64,000 nucleotides of DNA from Achromobacter xylosoxidans (GTDB lineage Bacteria > Pseudomonadota > Gammaproteobacteria > Burkholderiales > Burkholderiaceae_B), in NCBI RefSeq assembly GCF_001457475.1, contig NZ_LN831029.1, positions 4,588,001-4,652,000 of the forward strand, written 5' to 3'. The position numbers were made by a program, and so were the translations under genes. Of this stretch, positions 15,640 to 23,341 are shown in pieces. Under the pieces are notes generated by a model that was given only the letters and a program-made list of their open reading frames with translations, did no database searches and had not been told where the DNA came from. Every line of letters begins with the position of its first letter. The stretch's first letter is position 1.

Positions 15640-17532
15640 ATGACCTCGCTCTCTTCTTCCCACGCCGCCGCGCCCGCGCTGCCGGCCCATCCGCTGCGGC
15701 GCGCCGGCGAGGCGCTGGACGCGGCGCTGGGCGGCCTGATCGAACTGGCGGCCGCCGCCATCGTGCTGATCGAGATCCTGGTGCTGTTCGCCGGCGTGGT
15801 GGCGCGCTACGTGTTCCACAGCCCGCTGGTGTGGTCCGATGAGCTGGCGTCCATCCTGTTCCTGTGGCTGTCTATGCTGGGCGCCGTGGTGGCGTTGCGC
15901 CGCGGCGAGCACATGCGCATGACGGCGCTGGTCAACCACATCGGCCCGGCGCGCCGCGCGCAGCTGGAGGCCGGCGCGCTGGCCGCCTCGCTCGCCTTCC
16001 TGTTCCTGATCCTGGCGCCCGCCATCGAATACGCACACGAAGAACACTTCATCATCACGCCCGCGCTGGAACTAAGCAACGCCTGGCGCGCCGCCGCCAT
16101 TCCGGTCGGCATGGGCCTGATGGCGGTGGTGGCGCTGCTGCGGCTGCTACGCACGCAGACCGTGCCGCACCTGCTGCTGGCGCTGGCCGGCGCGGCGGCG
16201 ATGGTCGCGGCGTTCTGGCTGGCGCAGCCGCTGTTCACGGGGCTGGGCAAGCTCAACCTGGTGATCTTCTTCGTCGGCATCGTCGCCGCCACCGTGTTCG
16301 CGGGCGTGCCGATCGCGTTCTCGTTCGCGCTGGCGACGTTCTCCTACCTGGCGCTGACCACCAACACGCCGATGCTGGTGATGGTGGGCCGCCTGGACGA
16401 GGGCATGTCGCACCTGATGCTGCTGGCGGTGCCGCTGTTCATCTTCCTGGGTTCGCTGATCGAGATGACCGGCATGGCGCGCGCCATGATCCAGTTCCTG
16501 GCCAGCCTGCTGGGCCACGTGCGCGGCGGCCTGTCGTACGTGCTGATCGGGGCGATGTACCTGGTGTCGGGCATCTCCGGCTCGAAGATCGCCGACATGG
16601 CCGCGATCGCGCCGGTGCTGTTTCCCGAGATGCGCAAGCGCGGCGCCAAGCCGGGCGACCTGGTGGCGCTGCTGTCGGCCACCGGCGCGCAGACCGAGAC
16701 CATTCCGCCGTCGATCGTGCTGATCACCATCGGCTCGGTCACCGGCGTGTCCATCGCCGCCCTCTTCACCGGCGGCCTGCTGCCGGCCGTGGTGCTGGGG
16801 CTGGCGCTGTGCTCGGTGGTGTGGTGGCGCTACCGCAAGGAAGACCTGAGCCTGGCGCAGCGCTTCGCGCCGCGCGAGATCGGCCGCTTCTTCGTCATCG
16901 CCCTGCCGGCCGTGGCGCTGCCCTTCGTGATCCGCGCCGCGGTGGTCGAAGGCGTGGCCACCGCCACCGAGGTCTCGACCATCGGCATCGTCTATTCGGC
17001 GGTGGTGGGCGCGCTGGTCTACCGGCGCTTCGACCTGGCGCGGCTCAAGCCCATGCTGATCGAGACCGCCTCGCTGTCCGGCGCCATCATGCTGATCGTC
17101 GGCTGCGCCACCGCCATGGCCTGGGCCCTGACGCAATCGGGCTTCTCGGGCGACCTGGCGCGGCTGATGGCCGGCATGCCCGGCGGCAGTTACGGCTTCC
17201 TGGCCGTGTCGATCGTGGCCTTCATCATCCTGGGCAGCGTGCTGGAAGGCATTCCCGCCATCGTGCTGTTCGGGCCGCTGCTGTTCCCGGTGGCGGCGCA
17301 GGCCGGCGTGCATGAGGTCCATTACGCCATGGTGGTCATCTTCGCCATGGGCATCGGCCTGTTCGCGCCGCCCTTCGGCGTCGGCTACTACGGCGCCTGC
17401 GCCATCAGCCGTGTCGATCCCGACGAGGGCATCCGCCCGATCTGGGGCTACATCGCGGCGCTGCTGGTCGGGCTGGTCATTGTCGCCGCCTTTCCCTGGA
17501 TTTCCATCGGGTTTCTCAAATCCGCGTCCTGA
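15640..17532 (+). CDS. TRAP transporter fused permease (DctQ-DctM)
   Basis: A 630-residue membrane protein. Residues ~25-180 form the four-TM small subunit (ILVLFAGVVARYVFHSPLVWSDELA, a typical DctQ W-x-D-E motif). Residues ~200-630 form the DctM part: FAGVPIAFSFALATFSYLAL, LLAVPLFIFLGSLIEMTGMA, GISGSKIADMAAIAPVLFPE and PPSIVLITIGSVTGVSIAAL. Fused QM proteins are common in TRAP systems. It starts 10 bp after the binding-protein gene and ends just before an intra-operon hairpin. Confidence 0.92.
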   Translation: MTSLSSSHAAAPALPAHPLRRAGEALDAALGGLIELAAAAIVLIEILVLFAGVVARYVFHSPLVWSDELASILFLWLSMLGAVVALRRGEHMRMTALVNHIGPARRAQLEAGALAASLAFLFLILAPAIEYAHEEHFIITPALELSNAWRAAAIPVGMGLMAVVALLRLLRTQTVPHLLLALAGAAAMVAAFWLAQPLFTGLGKLNLVIFFVGIVAATVFAGVPIAFSFALATFSYLALTTNTPMLVMVGRLDEGMSHLMLLAVPLFIFLGSLIEMTGMARAMIQFLASLLGHVRGGLSYVLIGAMYLVSGISGSKIADMAAIAPVLFPEMRKRGAKPGDLVALLSATGAQTETIPPSIVLITIGSVTGVSIAALFTGGLLPAVVLGLALCSVVWWRYRKEDLSLAQRFAPREIGRFFVIALPAVALPFVIRAAVVEGVATATEVSTIGIVYSAVVGALVYRRFDLARLKPMLIETASLSGAIMLIVGCATAMAWALTQSGFSGDLARLMAGMPGGSYGFLAVSIVAFIILGSVLEGIPAIVLFGPLLFPVAAQAGVHEVHYAMVVIFAMGIGLFAPPFGVGYYGACAISRVDPDEGIRPIWGYIAALLVGLVIVAAFPWISIGFLKSAS

Positions 17533-17537
17533 AAGCC

Positions 17538-17560
17538 GCGCGGCCCATCGCGGGCCGCGC
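17538..17560 (+). terminator. Intra-operon hairpin after TRAP permease
   Basis: A perfect 9-bp stem GCGCGGCCC / GGGCCGCGC with loop ATCGC begins 5 bases after the permease stop and lies before the VOC gene. There is no T-tract, so it is more likely an attenuator or mRNA end-stabiliser separating transport from enzyme genes than a full stop. Confidence 0.4.
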
Positions 17561-17591
17561 CCTCCCGCCACTTCCTACACAAGAATCCAAC

Positions 17592-18131
17592 ATGAGTCGT
17601 TTCCTGGGCGAGATCCGCCAACTCGGTTATGTGGTGCCCGACATCGAGGCCGCCATGGACTACTGGAGCCGCACGCTGGGCGTGGGCCCCTGGTTCTACA
17701 ACCCCAAGGTGCCCATCGTGAACTACCGCTACGACGGCGCGCCGTACGAGCCGCACAACTCGGTGGCGCTGGCCAATTCGGGCTTCGTGCAGGTTGAGCT
17801 GATCCAGACCCGCAACGACGTGCCGTCGATGTACCGCGACTTCCAGCAGGCCGGCCGCAGCGGGCTGCAGCACGTGGCCTACTGGACCCAGGACTATGAC
17901 GCCGACCTGGCGCGCCTGCTGGCGCAGGGATTCGTGCCGAAGATGCAGGGCGAGGTCGGCGAGAAAGGCCGCTTCATCTACTTCGACACCGAATACCACC
18001 CGGGCACGGTGATCGAGCTGTCCGAGGTGGCCGGCCCCAAGGGCCGCCTGTTCGACCTGATCCGCGACAGCGCTCGCGACTGGGACGGCCGCGATCCGGT
18101 GCGCCCCTTCCCCGACCTGAAGCAGCTTTGA
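17592..18131 (+). CDS. VOC (glyoxalase/bleomycin) superfamily enzyme
   Basis: A 179-residue metal-dependent VOC fold. The first beta-alpha-beta unit is IRQLGYVVPDIEAAMDYWSRTLGVGPWFY and the second SGLQHVAYWTQDYDADLARLLAQGF. Candidate metal ligands are a His in GLQHVAY and a Glu in GTVIELSEV. Family members include epimerases, isomerases, dioxygenases and lyases. It lies between the TRAP permease and the RuBisCO-like protein, 19 bp from the latter, so it probably converts the imported substrate or an intermediate. No VOC protein is part of the D-apiose/isoapionate pathways known to me that use an RLP with a DUF1537 kinase. RBS not strong (ACAAGAATCC). Confidence 0.8.
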   Translation: MSRFLGEIRQLGYVVPDIEAAMDYWSRTLGVGPWFYNPKVPIVNYRYDGAPYEPHNSVALANSGFVQVELIQTRNDVPSMYRDFQQAGRSGLQHVAYWTQDYDADLARLLAQGFVPKMQGEVGEKGRFIYFDTEYHPGTVIELSEVAGPKGRLFDLIRDSARDWDGRDPVRPFPDLKQL

Positions 18132-18150
18132 GGCCGGCCGGAAACCATCC

Positions 18151-19428
18151 ATGAACACCCAAGTCATCCGCGCCACCTACCTGATCGAAACCCCGCTGGA
18201 CCCGGCGCGCGTCGCCGAGGTGATGGCGGGCGAGCAGTCCTGCGGCACCTTCACCCGCGTCGAGGGCGAGACAGACGAGCTGCGGGCACGCGCCCGCGCC
18301 CAGGTCGAATCGGTGCAGGAACTCGAATCCGCCCGCCAGGCCAGCCTGCCCAACGCCTGGCTGGCGCGCCAGCCGGGCGGCATGCCGGCCGTGCTGCGCC
18401 GCGCCCGCGTGCGCATCGCCTTTCCGGTGGCCAACATCGGCCCCAACCTGCCGACCCTGGCCGCCACGGTCGGCGGCAACCTGTACGACCTGGGCGAAGT
18501 GACCGGCCTGCGGCTGGAGCAGCTGGAACTGCCGTCCGACTACCGCGCGCAATTCGAGATGCCGCGGGTCGGCGTGGCCGGCACGCGCCAGCTGACCGGC
18601 GTGGCCAGTGGCGCGCTGGTGGGCACCATCATCAAGCCCAATGTCGGCCTGTCGCCCGAGCAGACCGCGCACCTGGTGGCGCGGCTGTGCGCGGCCGGCG
18701 TGGATTTCATCAAGGACGACGAGGTCTGCGCCAACCCCGCCCATGCGCCGCTGGCGCAGCGCGTGGCCGCCGTGATGGCGGTGGTGCGGGCGCACCGCGA
18801 ACGCACCGGCCGACAGGTGATGGTGGCCTTCAACATCACCGACGAAACCGACGCCATGCGGCGCCACGCCGACCTGATCGAACGCGAGCAAGGCAGCTGC
18901 GTGATGGCCAGCCTGAACTGGTGCGGCCATTCCGCCATCCAGACCCTGCGGCGCCACACGCCGCTGGCGCTGCACGGCCATCGCAACGGTTACGGCGCGC
19001 TGTCGCGCCACCCCCTGCTGGGCATCGGTTTCCAGGCCTACCAGACGCTGTGGCGGCTGGCCGGCGTGGACCACATGCACGTGCACGGCCTGCAAGGCAA
19101 GTTCTCGCAGCCGGACGCGGAAGTGGTCGAGAGCGCGCGCGATTGCCTGGCCCCGCTCACGCCCGGCATCGACGACGCGGTGATGCCGGCGTTCTCGTCC
19201 GGCCAGTGGGCCGGCACGGTGCCCGCCACCTGGGCCGCGGTGCGCACCGACGACCTGCTGTTCATGTCCGGCGGCGGCATCCTGGCGCATCCGGACGGCC
19301 CGGCGGCCGGCGTGCAAAGCATCCGCCAGGCCTGGCAGGCGGTGCGCGCCGGCCAGGACCTGGCTGCCTTCGCCGCCCAGGCCCCGGAGCTGCGGCGCGC
19401 GCTGGCGCACTTCGGATCGCGCGCATGA
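18151..19428 (+). CDS. RuBisCO-like protein (form IV)
   Basis: 425 residues of the RuBisCO large-chain superfamily. The catalytic region shows GTIIKPNVGLS (Lys175-equivalent kept; the second Lys of TxKPKxG replaced by Asn), DFIKDDEVCANP with the carbamylation Lys and both metal acidic residues, LHGHRNGYGALSRHP, MHVHGLQGKFSQPDAEV (loop-6 Lys retained) and LLFMSGGGILAHPDGPAAG. The enolase-like metal centre is therefore intact but substrate loops differ, so it is not a CO2-fixing enzyme. RLPs next to DUF1537 kinases act on 3-oxo-isoapionate 4-phosphate (decarboxylase OiaC or hydrolase/transcarboxylase OiaX/OiaT types). The adjacent kinase overlaps by ATGA, supporting kinase-then-RLP chemistry on an acid sugar. 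Confidence 0.9.
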   Translation: MNTQVIRATYLIETPLDPARVAEVMAGEQSCGTFTRVEGETDELRARARAQVESVQELESARQASLPNAWLARQPGGMPAVLRRARVRIAFPVANIGPNLPTLAATVGGNLYDLGEVTGLRLEQLELPSDYRAQFEMPRVGVAGTRQLTGVASGALVGTIIKPNVGLSPEQTAHLVARLCAAGVDFIKDDEVCANPAHAPLAQRVAAVMAVVRAHRERTGRQVMVAFNITDETDAMRRHADLIEREQGSCVMASLNWCGHSAIQTLRRHTPLALHGHRNGYGALSRHPLLGIGFQAYQTLWRLAGVDHMHVHGLQGKFSQPDAEVVESARDCLAPLTPGIDDAVMPAFSSGQWAGTVPATWAAVRTDDLLFMSGGGILAHPDGPAAGVQSIRQAWQAVRAGQDLAAFAAQAPELRRALAHFGSRA

Positions 19429-20768
19429 CGGACGGCCTCGCCCGCGCCGCCGCGCCGCGCGTCACCTGGTATGGCGACGACTTCACCGGCGCCACCGACA
19501 CCCTGGCGCACGTGGCGCTGGCCGGCTGGCGCAGCCTGCTGTTCCTGGGCGTGCCGACGCCGCAACAGCTTGAACGCGCCGGCCCGCTGGACGCCATCGG
19601 CATCGCCGGCGCGGCGCGCGGCATGGCGCCCGACGAAATGACGGCCGAGCTGCGCGCCGCCGGCCGCTTCCTGGCCGCCACCGGCACCCGCATCCTGCAC
19701 TACAAGTGCTGCTCCACCTTCGACAGCGCGCCGCACGTGGGCAGCATCGGCGCGGCCGTGGCCGAGCTGCGGCGCCACATGCTCAATCCGCTGGTGCCCA
19801 TCGTCGGCGGCCAACCCGGCATCGGGCGCTATTGCAGCTTCGCCAACCTGTTCGCGCGCGCCGGCGCCGCCGCCGAGGTCCACCGGATCGACCGGCACCC
19901 GGTGATGCGCGCGCATCCCGTCACCCCCATGCACGAGGCCGACCTGCGCCGCCACCTGGCGGCGCAGGGGCTGGCCGGCATCGCCTCGCTGCCGCACACC
20001 GCCTATCCGCCGCTGCGCGCCGCCGCCGACCTGCGCGCCGTGGACCCATGGATCGACGCCATCGTGAACACGACCGACGGCCCCTTGCTGCTGGACCTGG
20101 TCGACGACGAGCAACTGCCGCTGATCGGCCGGCTGCTGTGGCGCGCCGCCTCGGCGCTGCCGCTGCTGGTGGTCGGCCCCAGCAGCGTGCAGCAGGCGCT
20201 GGCGCGCGCCGCCGGCCCCGGCCCGGCGTCCTCGGCGCCCGCGCTGCCGCCCGCCCAAGGCCCTGTGCTGGTGGTGGCCGGCAGCCTGTCGCCAGTCACG
20301 GCGCGCCAGATCGGCGCCAGTCGGCGCTATGCGCGGCAGCCGCTGGATGTAGAGCGCCTGCTGGGAGAGGCCGCCTACGCCAGCGCCAGCATCCAGGAGG
20401 CGGCCGGCGCCCTGGCCCAGGGCCGCAATGTGCTGGTGCACACCGATGAACCGGGCCAGGCCCTGTCGCCGCAGCGCACCGCCGCCACCGCCCGCGCCAC
20501 CGGCCGGCTGGTGGCGGGCATCGTACGCGCCAGCGCGGCCGCGGGGCGCAAGCTCACGCGCCTGGGGATCGCCGGTGGCGACACCTCCAGCCACGCCACG
20601 CTGGCGCTGGGGCTATGGGGCCTGGGCTTTCACAGCACGCTCGCGCCCGGCGTCACCGTCAGCGTCGCGCACAGCGACGATCCGCTCACCAACGGCTTGC
20701 AGCTGATGCTCAAAGGCGGGCAGATGGGCGGCGATACGTTGTTCGACGATCTGGTGACGGGCCGCTGA
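19425..20768 (+). CDS. DUF1537 four-carbon acid sugar kinase family protein
   Basis: A 447-residue two-domain kinase. The N-terminal substrate domain opens with VTWYGDDFTGATDTLAHVAL (the DDFTGA signature) and the C-terminal nucleotide domain has GPVLVVAGSLSPVTARQI and GIAGGDTSSHATLALGLWGL. Family members phosphorylate D-threonate, D-erythronate, 4-hydroxy-threonate or 3-oxo-isoapionate (OiaK). It overlaps the RLP stop by ATGA and is the last gene of the LacI-controlled operon. The RLP partner favours an OiaK-like or related acid-sugar role over threonate/erythronate kinases, which pair with PdxA2-type dehydrogenases not seen here. Confidence 0.88.
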   Translation: MTDGLARAAAPRVTWYGDDFTGATDTLAHVALAGWRSLLFLGVPTPQQLERAGPLDAIGIAGAARGMAPDEMTAELRAAGRFLAATGTRILHYKCCSTFDSAPHVGSIGAAVAELRRHMLNPLVPIVGGQPGIGRYCSFANLFARAGAAAEVHRIDRHPVMRAHPVTPMHEADLRRHLAAQGLAGIASLPHTAYPPLRAAADLRAVDPWIDAIVNTTDGPLLLDLVDDEQLPLIGRLLWRAASALPLLVVGPSSVQQALARAAGPGPASSAPALPPAQGPVLVVAGSLSPVTARQIGASRRYARQPLDVERLLGEAAYASASIQEAAGALAQGRNVLVHTDEPGQALSPQRTAATARATGRLVAGIVRASAAAGRKLTRLGIAGGDTSSHATLALGLWGLGFHSTLAPGVTVSVAHSDDPLTNGLQLMLKGGQMGGDTLFDDLVTGR

Positions 20769-20812
20769 GCCAGCGCGGCGACTGGCGCGGCACGGCGGCG
20801 CCCGAGCGGCAA

Positions 20813-21049
20813 TCAGCCTGTCGCGACGGGGATGAACAACGTATCGCTGCCCAGCACGCGGATCCCGTCGGGCCCGCTTTCCAGGATGCGCCGTTCGCCA
20901 GCCTCGACCCAGAGTTCGCAGCGGAACCCGTCGACCGCCTTGAACAGGCCTTGAATTTCCGTCACGGCCTGGCGCGTCATGCGCGCGTTGGCGTCGAAAT
21001 GACCCAGCAGTTGGCCGTGGCGGTGAATCACGATTCGGTGTTTGAGCAT
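20813..21049 (-). CDS. Small conserved-looking hypothetical protein
   Basis: 78 residues, starting MLKHRIVIHRHGQLLGHFDA, mixed alpha/beta with a C-terminal strand pair (RRILESGPDGIRVLGSDTLF). No signal peptide or TM segment. The start at 21049 overlaps the 3' end of the glutamine amidotransferase gene by 22 bp, so it is translationally coupled to it. No family recognised. Confidence 0.55.
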   Translation of the reverse strand: MLKHRIVIHRHGQLLGHFDANARMTRQAVTEIQGLFKAVDGFRCELWVEAGERRILESGPDGIRVLGSDTLFIPVATG

Positions 21050-21747
21050 ACGATGCGGTCCAGCCAGTCGTTGAAGACGGCGCGGGCGGCGCCGCGCAGG
21101 TCGGCCTGCACTGCCGGCGCCTGGGCCCGCAGCGTCGCCGGGTCGATGCCGGCGCGGGCCAGTTCGCAGGCATGCCCGACCAGCCAGTGCTCGAAGTTGC
21201 CCAAATCGGCCTCAAGGTGGAATTGCAGCCCGAGCACGCTGTCGCCATACTCGAACGCCTGGTTCGGTCCCGCCGCCGTGCCCGCCAGCCGGATGGCGCC
21301 TGCCGGAATGTCGAACTGGTCCCCGTGCCAATGCAGCACCGGCGTATCGCGCAGGCCGGCCAGCGCCGAGCGTTGGCCCTGGTCGGTCAGCGTCAGGGCG
21401 CCGAAGCCGATCTCCGGCCCGGCCGCCATCGGGTAGACGTTGGCGTCCAGGGCCCGCGCGATGAGCTGCGCGCCCAGGCAGATCCCCAGCGTCGGCGCCC
21501 GATTCGCCAGGCGCGCGCGCACCAGTTCCAGCTCCCGCGCCAGGAACGGATAGCGCGGTTCATCGAAGGCTCCGATCGGCCCGCCCAGCACCACCAGCAG
21601 ATCCGTCGCCAGCGCGTCCGCCACCGGCAGGTCCTCCACCGGCGTGTCGACATAGCGCACGGTGTAGCCGCGCGCCTGCAACAGCGGCTCCAGCACGCCA
21701 AGGTCTTCGAAGTGGACGTGGCGCAAGGCAATGGCGTTCAGGGTCAT
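21028..21747 (-). CDS. Class I glutamine amidotransferase
   Basis: A 239-residue stand-alone GATase1 protein. The nucleophile elbow is TLGICLGAQLIARAL (catalytic Cys), the catalytic His is in LQFHLEADL with Glu following, and the oxyanion region is VVLGGPIGAFDEPRYPFL. This group (GuaA-like, about 235-245 aa) hydrolyses gamma-glutamyl amides or acts in amine metabolism. It lies downstream of a TTGTCCT...AGGACAA inverted repeat also found before the Orn/Lys/Arg decarboxylase, with a MocR regulator between them, so a role in amine or gamma-glutamyl-polyamine metabolism is plausible but inferred. Confidence 0.85.
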   Translation of the reverse strand: MTLNAIALRHVHFEDLGVLEPLLQARGYTVRYVDTPVEDLPVADALATDLLVVLGGPIGAFDEPRYPFLARELELVRARLANRAPTLGICLGAQLIARALDANVYPMAAGPEIGFGALTLTDQGQRSALAGLRDTPVLHWHGDQFDIPAGAIRLAGTAAGPNQAFEYGDSVLGLQFHLEADLGNFEHWLVGHACELARAGIDPATLRAQAPAVQADLRGAARAVFNDWLDRIVCSNTES

Positions 21748-21807
21748 GAGGGTCGGCTTCCAGGATGGGCAGTAGCGGCAACGCGCCTGTGGCGTTGCTC
21801 GCTATTA

Positions 21808-21844
21808 TTGTCCTATGCCAAAATATTATCAAGATCCAGGACAA
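21808..21844. promoter_or_regulatory. Inverted-repeat operator 1 (upstream of amidotransferase)
   Basis: TTGTCCTATGCC at 21808 and AGGACAA at 21838-21844 form an inverted repeat with arms 30 bp apart around an AT-rich core. A TAATAT -10-like element for the minus-strand amidotransferase lies in the core. The same layout occurs at 25725-25760. Length and spacing suit a MocR-type dimer, and the PtsJ-like regulator at 21936-23231 is the obvious candidate. Confidence 0.55.
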
Positions 21845-21935
21845 ATAAGAAAGCGTGACGCGACCAAGCGACGCGCGGCCGCCACGGACGCGCGAGCATT
21901 GAATGACAACCCGATATGGCGCGCCGCGCCGTGGC

Positions 21936-23231
21936 TCAGCGCAGGCTGTGCCCGATATCCTGCGCCAACTTGCGGCACTGGGCGGGCGTCATGCCGGAAA
22001 GCGTGATCCGCAGTCCATTGATGCCGCCCTGGACCCCGAAGGCGCCGCCATGCCGCACCAGCCAGCCCTTGCGCGCCAGCGCCAGGGCGACCGCCTGGTC
22101 GTCGGTATCCAGCGGCACCCAGAGATTGAGGCCGTCGCCGTTCTCCAGGCAGGGCAGCCCCTGCTCGCGCAATGCATCTTCCAGCTGCCGCCTGCGCGCG
22201 GCATAGTCCTGGCGCGCCCGCGCCATCTGGCTGGCCACCTGGGGCTGGCCCAGGGTCACTTCCACCATGTCCTGCAGCAGATGGCTGACCCAGCCGGTGC
22301 CCGAGGCCAGCCGCGTGCGCAATTGGCGCGAGGTGGCGGCATCGCTGGCGACCAGCGCCACCCGCACGTCCGGGCCCAGCGCCTTCGAGAAGGACCGGAT
22401 CAGTGCCCAGCGCTGCGTCTGCGGCGCCAGCGCGCTGTGGTAAGCGGCCTCGGACAGCAAGGCGAAATGGTCATCCAGGATGACCATCACTTGCGGGTGC
22501 CGGGCCAGCACGCGCGCCAGGGCGCGCGCGCGCTTCGCGCTCAGCCCGCACCCGGTCGGATTGTGCGCCCGCGGCGTCAGGATGACGGCCCGTGCGCCCT
22601 TTTCCAGCGCCGCTTCCAGCGCCTGCGCCTGCATGCCTTCCGCGTCGACCGGCACCCCGACCGGCTGCAGGCCCGCAACCCGCAACATGTTGATGCTGCT
22701 GAGGAAACACGGGTCCTCGACCGCCACCCGGTCGCCGGACACCAGGTAGGAACCCAGCAGGCGCTCGATGGCGTCGACCGCGCCATGCGTCAGGTTGATC
22801 TCGAACGCGGCCGGGCAGTCCGGCGTGAACCAGCCCCGGGCGTAGTCTTCCAGGCCCGGGTTGACGGTGGCTTCGCCGTACAGCCGGGGCACGTACGGAC
22901 GCGCGGCGAATGCCGCGGTCAGGTCGGGCAGCCAGGCCGGATCCGGATTGCCGCTGGCCAGGTCCGCCAGCGGCGTATCCGCCTGCGCGCCCTCCTGTTC
23001 CCGGGGACCGGACGGGTCGCGGATGATCGTCCCCAGGCGCCCCTGGGTCAAGGCGATCCCCGCCGTCGCCAGCCGCTTATAGGCGGCGGCGACCGTGTTG
23101 CGGTTGACGTCCAGCTCGATCGCCAGGTCGCGCACTGGCGGCAGCGCCTGCCCCGCCCGCAACGATCCGGATTGCAGCAGGCCGCGCACGCTCTCGAAGA
23201 TCTCCGCGGCGGTCTTTCCTTGTATTTTCAT
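21936..23231 (-). CDS. MocR/GntR-type regulator, PtsJ-like
   Basis: 431 residues from ATG 23231 (MKIQGKTAAEIFESVRGLLQ), which matches the expected N-terminus of PtsJ-like MocR regulators; an in-frame ATG at 23267 would add 12 residues. The winged helix (LPPVRDLAIELDVNRNTVAAAYKRLATAGI) is followed by a fold-type I aminotransferase domain (EINLTHGAVDAIERLLGSYL, PRAHNPTGCGLS, RSFSKALGPDVRVAL with the PLP Lys). It is flanked by two genes carrying an almost identical inverted repeat, so it probably controls both, with PLP or an amino donor as effector. Confidence 0.85.
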   Translation of the reverse strand: MKIQGKTAAEIFESVRGLLQSGSLRAGQALPPVRDLAIELDVNRNTVAAAYKRLATAGIALTQGRLGTIIRDPSGPREQEGAQADTPLADLASGNPDPAWLPDLTAAFAARPYVPRLYGEATVNPGLEDYARGWFTPDCPAAFEINLTHGAVDAIERLLGSYLVSGDRVAVEDPCFLSSINMLRVAGLQPVGVPVDAEGMQAQALEAALEKGARAVILTPRAHNPTGCGLSAKRARALARVLARHPQVMVILDDHFALLSEAAYHSALAPQTQRWALIRSFSKALGPDVRVALVASDAATSRQLRTRLASGTGWVSHLLQDMVEVTLGQPQVASQMARARQDYAARRRQLEDALREQGLPCLENGDGLNLWVPLDTDDQAVALALARKGWLVRHGGAFGVQGGINGLRITLSGMTPAQCRKLAQDIGHSLR

Positions 23232-23341
23232 ATGGGCCTGGGTCAATACCGGCAAGGGCGCTGACATAACGATGGCGCCATGAAGTCAATGCGCCAGTTT
23301 GACATGATTGCCTTGCCGGCGAAAGCGCGCCCCCCGGCCGG

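Noticed and set aside
16147..17571. Long antisense ORFs over TRAP, RLP and XdhC genes
   Set aside because: High-GC shadow frames rich in His, Arg, Gln and Ala with no domains; the sense proteins are clear families.
18151..19428. Carbon-fixing RuBisCO
   Set aside because: The active-site Lys of TxKPKxG is Asn, there is no small subunit, CbbX or phosphoribulokinase, and the length and neighbours fit a form IV RLP.
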